A DNA stretch of 12,626 bases. Source: Acanthaster planci (lineage: Eukaryota; Echinodermata; Asteroidea; Valvatida; Acanthasteridae). Below, one piece after another: positions 7,901-12,626 of the stretch. The translations under genes were made by a program, and so were the position numbers. How positions within the stretch are numbered: the first letter of the stretch is position 1; every line of letters begins with the position of its first letter. Below the pieces are notes generated by a model. That model had not been told where the DNA came from, did no database searches, and saw only the letters and a list, made by a program, of their open reading frames with translations. The stretch covers positions 290,036 to 302,661 of the forward strand of contig NW_019091494.1 in NCBI RefSeq assembly GCF_001949145.1. The letters are read 5' to 3'.

Positions 7901-10900
7901 AACGTTTGTGTCCTTCCTCCATGCTCAAGTTGCTAACCACAGTCCCAGCCTACGAACTGCTGACAGCCAATCCAAAGTCATGGAACAGCATTCCCAGAGC
8001 GCAGCCAACCGTATAACTGCAAAGCCTCATGAAAAGGGACGTGGTTCGAGCAGGGCCTCACGCTCGATCAAGCCCAGACGCTCTGTACTCTGTCGCACCT
8101 GTGGAGGTATGTTTCCTCACAAACAACAATGCCCAGCCAAAGGTGTGACATGCCACTCGTGTGGTAAACTCAATTATTTTGCCAACAATTGCCTGAGTTG
8201 TGGCAAATCAGCCAAACTGCAGAGTAAAAGCCGGATGCATGCAGTTGATGACACTGTTGCTACCACAAGCTCATGTGACGATGAGTATATGTGTCGGAGT
8301 ATCGTCATCGCCAAACATCCGGTTATCGCAATAATATGTTAAAGACTTTGAAATGAATTGTTTCGTAGTTGAATGCGAAACGATTTTTGTAGTCTTTGGA
8401 GATACATTTGGGATAAATTTGAGCATCATTTTACATGATCAACTACACGTTGGAGGCTGCCATGACAATGAAAATGGTATAAGAGAACACTGTTTCTTGT
8501 TTTCTTGTGAAATGGGAAGGGTGCCTTCTTTTAAACCTAATCTTCTGACTTGCTATACTCTCACATCTCTAGCCCCCCTAATTATATTGTGCCCCTTTAC
8601 AAGTGGCCAATGAGTATCAAATTTTTTCTCGAGCATAGGTTTGTAAAACACCCAAACTACATGAGACTCAAAAATCGATCCTGGTATTGATAAAAGTATC
8701 GATTCTTGCTGACTATTGAAGAAACATAATCGACACCCTTGCCTAAATCGATACCGAGCCTAACTTAGCTCAAGGATGACTCAATGCAAATTGGTTATGC
8801 ATGAGTGCCCTCATGCTGCTCTAGCTTAGGATAAAGCACATTGTACAACAAAGGATCTATATGTACATGTACATTCGTGTATTACACGCATGTACGAGGG
8901 AAAATCCACTGCTAGGGAAAATTCGTGATATTGTAGCGTGGGCGTGCAACAGCAAAAGAGACAAGACTTTAAAATCAGACTTTGCCGGCCATTAACAATC
9001 AAGTTTTATTTAGAAAATTACCAAAATTATTAACTGCCTTTCCTACAATTATTGGCTGGATTTAGGGCGGTTCATGGCAAGTTGTGAAATGCAAACAGGA
9101 CTTGGTGACTGGTAAAGAAATAAAACAAATTAACCAGAGGCAATTAAAACCAATCAACTTACATGAAAATCTCTCCAAACCCAGGTATGGCGAGAGCCTT
9201 GCCCTCCACTAGATGTTACCATACCAAACCCAACTGCTGGATTCCCCCCAAAATTCCAAGCACCTAGGTCTTAACTGGGCCAACACCCAGTGTAGGGAAC
9301 CCAGACAAAGGAACTATGCAAATCAGCAAAGCAAGAAACCTAATGGGTGAGGGATACTGGGTTTAGGCGTGCCCACTAGAATTAGTAACAAAAGGATAGG
9401 CCTACATGTAACAAAAGGGGTGGGATGACCGGATGGACTGGTCCACATCTTCCTCAGAGGGGGAAAGCTATGGGTGGACTATACCATTGACGTACGGGTC
9501 TCCGATTTTACTACAATAACAATATATGAACCTCTAACCAAGTCAAATTTAGCAGTGAAAATGTTGAAGCATTTTCTCGGATAATATGTACAATGTTTCG
9601 AGACCCGTCTGTGCCAGTTTGTGCACAGAGGTGTGAAGTGATGTCCGGATATGGAAGTTTCAAATTTCCTTCTCTTCACTGAGATGAGCGATAGGTTCCC
9701 TGATCAGGTGTGGAGTTGAAGTGTTGATGTGTTTGAGAGACAGCACCCAATTTGTTATTTATACTTACTGTCACACAGCTGTTCGCATAGTGTAACAATC
9801 ATGTATTACAACATTTGTTAATTGGGAGGAGATAGCTGCAATAGGATCTATCTAGGGTAAATGCATTTCATATTTGAAAATATCAAACACAATTCTACAC
9901 CTTGATGTTTGAATTCAGTTGGAGGATAAGAAGAAAAATGGAGATTTGGACTTTCTGTCAGCAACCAAAATTCTCGTAAGCACTGTACAAGAGCGTAAAA
10001 CCGGCAGCCCACTACTCGTGAACCCCTGGCTGTTCCGGCTGAGTTCCTTGTATCCTGATTGGAAGCGAGCCTGTCAGTATGTACATCGAATTGCAGATGA
10101 ACTGATAGAAAAAAGGAAGAAAGAAATATCTGAAAAGGTAAAAAGCATTCAATTATTCTGCCCTGATGAAGTCAAGCTCCCTGACTTCACAGCTGCAATC
10201 ATGAAAATTTGCTGAACTAACATCATAGCGTACTGCAAGTTGACAATCTGTCACTCACCAATCAACTAACTCCAAATAGCATTTATTCCTAAATGAGAAA
10301 TGAGCCATCAGCACACATAAAATACGTCTTCAGACTGTGTTTACATTTGTTTTAAATTATTTCAGTGGAATTAATTAAAAATGTGAGTCGTGACTTGTTA
10401 GCACAGTTTTTCATTTTGAAATATTGAAACCATTAATTTTTGTCTTCAGATGTAACAATCTCGTTTTTTATTGTCGGCCAATGCACACCTTTGTACTTTG
10501 TATTATGTACTGTCGTTTACCAGGCAGAGGGTGGAGATCCTTTTGTCAAGCCCCGTGATTTCTTGGACACACTCATCCTGGCTTGCGATACTGATGGCAA
10601 AGGGCTGACAGTCCAGGAAATGACTGACGAAGTCAACATATTCCTGTTCGCTGGCCATGAAACCACGGCTACTACCACTACCTGGTTGCTGTATAATCTG
10701 GCTAGATATCCTGAACACCAGACAAAAGTCAGAGAGGAAGTGGACAAGATACTAGAGAAGAGAGACTCAGACAGAATCAATAGGTATAGACACCCAGATG
10801 ATGTCAATACTGCATCGTTACCACTGTTCCTTTTTAGGTTAACCAGACAATCATTTCTACACTCGATCAGAGAAAACCCTGTATGCCCATCTGAGCTTGC

Positions 10901-11563
10901 CCCCTTCTTTACCATATTTCATAAAATTGGGCAAAAGTATAAGATTTCTCACTCGTTTTGCTTTATAAGCACAATCTTGATTATTTGTATTGTAACCTGA
11001 TGTTCTGCCGAGAAAGTCAGTGAAATTCTTGTAATAGAAAACCAGACTTGGGAGCTGTGTTTATTTGTACTTGCACACTTATTGCTTATTGTTTGGCATC
11101 ATGTTACAGCGAAGATCTGAGCCACATGGAGTATATGTCTCTAGTGATCAAAGAGACACTGAGGATGTACCCTCCTGCTGTTCTGCTGTCCCGCACGCTG
11201 ACAGCTCCTTACGATGTAGATGGTGTCATTCTCCCACCGGGCACGTTAGTTGCTTTCAACACCTACCAGCTCCATCACAACCCAACGGTCTGGGGTGAGG
11301 ACCACATGGACTTCAAGCCCTCTCGGTTCCTGCCAGAGAATTTCACCAAGATGGACCCTTTCAGCTATGTTCCATTCTCAGCCGGCCCCAGAAACTGTAT
11401 TGGACAGCACTTTGCCTATAACCAAATCAAAGTGCTGGTGGGACGAATTTTGAGGCAGTTCCGACTGAGTTTAGTTGACGGTGAGCCCGAGCCGGTTCCT
11501 CATCTGACAATTGCCTTAAAACCTTTGCACGAGGTTATGATTGCTCTTGAGCCACGATATTAA
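4399..11563 (+). CDS. CYP4-clan cytochrome P450, four exons, complete
   Basis: This predicted heme-thiolate monooxygenase, probably anchored in the endoplasmic reticulum, has coding exons 4399-4980, 9919-10137, 10524-10783 and 11110-11563, joined in frame to 504 residues plus TAA, a usual length for CYP4. In order: hydrophobic N-terminal anchor (about residues 2-20), hinge LPSPPG (35-40), C-helix WKRNR (124-128), I-helix AGHETT (310-315), K-helix ETLR (369-372), FKPSRF (422-427) and heme loop FSAGPRNCIG (443-452) with Cys450 as expected heme ligand. Residues such as SHCQ at the end of exon 1 and HHNPTVW resemble CYP4F/CYP4V-type enzymes, which hydroxylate fatty-acid tails; the substrate here cannot be told. 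The position of the CYP4 Glu that links covalently to heme holds Ala310. ATG 4399 is chosen because it directly precedes the anchor and has A at -3. All three introns are GT-AG. The gene's 3' half is duplicated in inverted form at 330-1873. Confidence 0.92.
5060..5645 (+). repeat. Dispersed repeat, copy B, with internal insertion
   Basis: It matches copy A (2455-2800) in the same orientation: TTTCAAAGG near 5092, the GGAAGAAAG block near 5172, TGTGCATAGCA near 5515 and CCTGGATGAC near 5628. Copy B is about 240 bp longer, mainly from extra sequence between roughly 5255 and 5470. That could be an insertion here or a deletion in copy A. The right end abuts the CpG-rich island. Confidence 0.68.
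5648..5739. repeat. Cluster of short inverted repeats
   Basis: Three stems lie in 90 bp: GACGAGT/ACTCGTC (5648-5654, 5658-5664), GACTATC/GATAGTC (5694-5700, 5709-5715) and TAGTCGACGC/GCGTCGACTA (5711-5720, 5726-5735). The last two share bases and cannot form together. CGACTAGTCG at 5730-5739 is itself a palindrome. GTCGACTA-type repeats are common in the subterminal regions of hAT transposons, which is one possible origin. Confidence 0.7.
5906..5912 (+). promoter_or_regulatory. TATA-box-like TATATAA in the CpG-rich island
   Basis: TATATAA follows about 250 bp of CpG-rich sequence. A start site would be expected near 5936-5942, and the next ATG frame begins at 5980. It is a candidate internal promoter only, since such a heptamer is common by chance in AT-rich DNA. 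Confidence 0.2.
5980..6153 (+). CDS. Short 57-codon frame, doubtful
   Basis: The frame starts with ATG and ends with TAG. The peptide begins MSDHQYLVSCLDG and shows no domain, signal peptide or family I recognise. It is listed only because it lies about 70 bp downstream of the TATATAA at 5906 in a CpG-rich island. A frame of this size is easily produced by chance, and a non-coding transcript or no transcript is at least as likely. Confidence 0.1.
   Translation: MSDHQYLVSCLDGIVMAIPSSMVFAVVQPQLRLHPNLLSRAWSWYSLHWKCMETRRQ
6298..6313. repeat. (TAT)n microsatellite, about five copies
   Basis: A short run of TAT units directly abuts the left end of the MITE-like element at 6314. The run partly confuses the reading of that element's target-site duplication. 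Confidence 0.85.
6314..6486. mobile_element. MITE-like non-autonomous DNA element, 173 bp
   Basis: The left end CAGGGTGAGGTT and the right end ATCTCACCCCTG are imperfect terminal inverted repeats. The flanks share TATTATT (6307-6313 and 6487-6493). The interior repeats AGCTGAAA/AGCTAAAA motifs in both halves. CAGGG termini, short size and subterminal motif repeats suit a hAT-type MITE, though a hAT element should have an 8-bp target duplication and only 7 bp match here, next to a microsatellite. There is no coding capacity. Confidence 0.55.
6487..7574. other. Intron 1 sequence without recognised features
   Basis: This AT-rich stretch has two similar A-rich patches (TGTGAAGTAAAAAAGG near 6551 and TGTGAAATAAAAAAGT near 6636), a GTACAT run at 6925-6942 and palindromic ATGCATCATGCAT near 6833. 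A minus-strand frame of about 100 codons at 7135-7440 resembles nothing known to me and is treated as chance. Confidence 0.4.
6925..6942. repeat. (GTACAT)3 simple repeat
   Basis: Three exact GTACAT units. Similar ACATGTAC words recur at 4261, 4301, 5791 and 8861, so this is a general low-complexity theme of the genome rather than a local feature. Confidence 0.8.
7575..8342 (+). pseudogene. Ty3/gypsy-type retrotransposon gag relic
   Basis: The fragment resembles the Gag of animal Ty3/gypsy elements. Its capsid-like part (about 7583-7790) includes LLLHYSGPEVMDIFETLSDT, and its C-terminal part (about 7908-8220) holds two zinc knuckles. The first knuckle keeps the pattern C-x2-C-x5-H-x3-C. The second begins CHSCGKLNYF and has Tyr where the family has the zinc-binding His. 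The frame is broken by TAG at 7721-7723, by a frameshift and apparent internal loss near 7785-7795, and by TAA at 7842-7844. No protease, reverse transcriptase or integrase follows, and no LTRs or primer-binding site are seen. It sits in sense orientation in intron 1. It is a dead fragment with no expected product. Confidence 0.85.
8343..9918. other. 3' part of intron 1, mostly unassigned
   Basis: No gene or known repeat is recognised. A TATCGAT-rich patch lies at 8674-8755 and ACATGTACAT at 8862-8871. Bases 9180-9480 are somewhat less AT-rich, with C-rich and G-rich stretches. I saw no tRNA-like A/B box pair that would identify a SINE. Confidence 0.4.
8674..8755. repeat. Cluster of (T)ATCGAT words, imperfect inverted repeat
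   Basis: AATCGAT, GGTATTGAT (8683-8691), GTATCGATT and AATCGATACC (8746-8755) lie within about 80 bp. GGTATTGAT and ATCGATACC are inverted copies with one mismatch. Repeated ATCGAT words occur near the ends of many hAT elements, so this may be an eroded element end. It is not proven. Confidence 0.35.
9919..10137 (+). CDS. P450 exon 2 (residues 195-267)
   Basis: Acceptor GAATTCAG precedes the exon, and donor GTAAAAAG follows at 10138; both ends are phase 0. The 73 residues align with the CYP4 F-G region: WKRACQYVHRIADELIEKR matches the family pattern of an RACxxVH helix followed by a basic segment. The frame continues open past the donor for about 25 codons, but those lack P450 similarity. 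No copy of this exon is seen in the inverted duplicate. Confidence 0.88.
10138..10523 (+). other. P450 intron 2
   Basis: This 386-bp intron begins GTAAAA and ends TTTACCAG. It is AT-rich and no feature is recognised. It lies just outside the right duplication arm and has no counterpart on the left. Confidence 0.85.
10524..10783 (+). CDS. P450 exon 3 (residues 268-353, I-helix)
   Basis: The exon starts after TTACCAG in phase 0 and ends AATAG before GTATAG, leaving two bases (AG) that join with C from exon 4 to make Ser354. It encodes the I-helix AGHETT (310-315) and the J-helix region ending VDKILEK. About 236 of its 260 bp are duplicated in the left arm, whose homology starts at about 10541. 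Confidence 0.92.
10784..11109 (+). other. P450 intron 3
   Basis: The 326-bp intron has donor GTATAG and acceptor ATGTTACAG. Its first 180 bp are well conserved in the left arm, where about 130 bp are missing before the acceptor. The exon 3 frame stays open through the intron to a stop near 11000, which is without P450 similarity. Confidence 0.88.
11110..11563 (+). CDS. P450 exon 4 (residues 354-504, heme loop)
   Basis: The terminal coding exon follows TTACAG and ends with TAA at 11561-11563. It carries the K-helix ETLR, the FKPSRF motif, the heme loop with Cys450 and the C-terminal beta region. It is 88% identical at protein level to the left-arm copy by manual count (about 131 of 149 aligned residues). 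Confidence 0.94.
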
Positions 11564-11960
11564 AATGAAGTTATCGGGAATATATGTGAGGGATGGAACA
11601 TAGTTGATGGGCATTCCTTACGGATTATGCTAAGCTAAAAGTCTTTTTCTGCGAGTACATGTAACTATGGGTTATGTTGGCATTTATGGAAAGAAGTTTT
11701 ATTTTATGCTTATGCTCTGCACATATTTCACTTTTTTCACAGCATTCATTGCCTATCTAGCTAGTAATGACAGTGGTAGGATTGCGAGTTTGTTGATAAA
11801 CCAGAAGAGATTATTTGCAAACTCAGTGTGGAACATTTCCCTAGTGATGTTGCACGAGAAAAAAAAAGGGAAGAAAATGTTGTCCCAATCCAATTTACAT
11901 GTAGGTTGAGGTTGCCTACATGGAAGACTAATAAAAAGGAAAGAGGGAGGTGCAGATGCA
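11564..11960 (+). other. Probable 3' UTR of the P450 gene
   Basis: The flank after the stop is AT-rich and aligns with the left arm throughout, including GATGGGCATT and the TTGCCTACATGGAAGA block. Cleavage is expected 10-30 bp after AATAAA at 11930. The frame at 11667-11909 has no recognised similarity and is not called coding. Confidence 0.5.
11930..11935 (+). terminator. AATAAA poly(A) signal
   Basis: This is a canonical AATAAA hexamer 366 bp after the stop codon, in sense orientation. It is followed by a T- and G-rich stretch near 11963-12010 that could serve as the downstream element. The duplicate has ATTAAA at this position. Confidence 0.5.
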
Positions 11961-12294
11961 TAGCTGGGGTTTTGTTGACCCATTGACAAATATTACTTTT
12001 GTCTTGTTTGAAGTAAATAAGATGGGGCTATGAATACAAGTAAGGCAGAGGTGGATTCGCTGATTTTTTTGTAACACAGTAGTCAATGTAATATTTTTTC
12101 CCCACATGAATTTGTGTTGACAATCCATTTTCCATTCCAATTTGACACTCTCAGCGCCAGCCTGGAGTATGCATTCCAGGCCACTTTGTACCCGCTTGAT
12201 GGAGAGAGATGCAACACAAACAAACCATAAACGCAAAACAAAACAAAACAAAAGAAACATTGAGGGAAGGTCACCCTTATTTTACAATAATGTT

Positions 12295-12626
12295 CCATGT
12301 AGGCTAGGGGTGTGCATTTGCGGGTATTTTTAGAGCCGGGTACCCGTTTTTTGTTAACATGAAAAGAGATCGCCCAATAACAAATGGCATTGTGCGCAAC
12401 CCGGTGGATCATGTGCCCGAAACACGGTTCTTTTTGGTACCTACGAAGCAAGCAGAACATTGTTCTAAACGTCGGAGATAATCTCTCTTACCCTTTTATC
12501 AAACGAAATTGTTACCTTCAGTTTGCAAATTTTTTGTGGGTGTATGAAACAGAAAAACAAGTCTTCACGGGAAACGTTAGAAAAAAGAACAGAGCTGCAA
12601 ACCACGTACATGATATACGCACCTGC
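12295..12626. other. Right end, possible transposon edge
   Basis: Immediately outside the duplication, TAGGGGTGTGCA (12305-12316) and the palindrome CGGGTACCCG (12337-12346) resemble hAT-type ends with their subterminal GGGTA words. The other end is not in the window. The rest shows no gene. Confidence 0.3.

Larger units (their letters stand above)
4981..9918 (+). other. P450 intron 1, about 4.9 kb
   Basis: It starts GTACGTACCTGTACC, inside a GTAC-rich stretch, and ends GAATTCAG at 9918. It contains repeat copy B (5060-5645), a CpG-rich island with hairpins (5640-6240), a MITE-like element (6314-6486) and a gypsy gag relic (about 7575-8342). The stretches 6487-7574 and 8343-9918 show no gene I can recognise, only short simple repeats and a TATCGAT cluster. 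No alternative P450 exon was seen. Confidence 0.85.
10541..12294 (+). repeat. Right arm of large inverted duplication
   Basis: This is the partner of 330-1873. It runs from about 17 bp inside exon 3 to about 730 bp beyond the stop codon. The right arm is the likely source, since it carries intact splice sites and the conserved heme-loop Phe. Its outer end lies about 10 bp from a possible transposon edge at 12305. Confidence 0.93.

Noticed and set aside
8042-8056. GGTTCGAGC resembling a tRNA B box
   Set aside because: It lies inside the gag relic, has no A box at the right distance and no cloverleaf.
8353-8613. 86-codon frame just after the gag relic
   Set aside because: It has no protease-like Asp-Thr/Ser-Gly motif or other retroelement similarity and is separated from gag by a stop and frame change.
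10138-10215. Open continuation of exon 2 for 25 codons to a stop
   Set aside because: A good GTAAAAAG donor sits at the end of the P450-like stretch, the extension has no family similarity, and exon 3 joins in phase 0.
10784-11000. Open continuation of exon 3 through intron 3, similar in both duplication arms
   Set aside because: The similarity comes from the duplication. The GTATAG donor and exon 4 acceptor restore the exact P450 sequence with Ser354.
11667-11989. Frames on both strands in the 3' flank
   Set aside because: They overlap the likely 3' UTR and duplicated flank and resemble nothing known.
1-12626. CRISPR array, tRNA, rRNA or bacterial operon
   Set aside because: No regularly spaced direct repeats, structural RNA motifs or ribosome-binding sites were seen; the gene has spliceosomal introns.

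Overview
The window looks like animal nuclear DNA, probably from a marine invertebrate and perhaps a non-vertebrate deuterostome such as an echinoderm, amphioxus or acorn worm. The phylum guess is weak. It rests on a CYP4-clan P450 gene with GT-AG introns and one large repeat-filled intron, AT-rich non-coding DNA, scattered GTACAT runs and a decayed Ty3/gypsy gag. I see no operon, ribosome-binding site or bacterial gene.

The main gene is a complete, apparently functional CYP4-clan cytochrome P450 on the + strand (4399-11563). Four exons (4399-4980, 9919-10137, 10524-10783, 11110-11563) join in frame into 504 residues. These carry an N-terminal membrane anchor, Pro-rich hinge, C-helix WxxxR, I-helix AGHETT, K-helix ExxR and the heme loop with Cys450. 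Intron 1 is about 4.9 kb and holds repeats, a CpG-rich island, a MITE-like element and the gag relic.

The left end (about 330-1873) is an inverted, diverged copy of the gene's 3' end (about 10541-12294): exon 3, intron 3, exon 4 and about 730 bp of 3' flank. On the - strand it gives a truncated P450 relic at 985-1873. This lacks exons 1 and 2, has lost the exon 3 splice donor and has Phe to Leu at the first position of the heme-loop signature.

Region by region: 1-329, nothing recognised; 330-1873, left arm with the pseudogene; 1874-4398, repeats and hairpins upstream of the gene; 4399-4980, exon 1; 4981-9918, intron 1 (repeat copy B, CpG-rich island, MITE-like element, gag relic, unassigned DNA); 9919-11563, exons 2-4; 11564-12294, 3' flank with a likely poly(A) signal, also the end of the right arm; 12295-12626, a possible transposon edge and otherwise unassigned sequence.

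Only one gene here looks able to make a product. I found no new multi-gene system. The most interesting points are the inverted partial duplication, its protein-altering divergence, the missing CYP4 heme-linking Glu, and the CpG-rich island with a TATA box inside intron 1.
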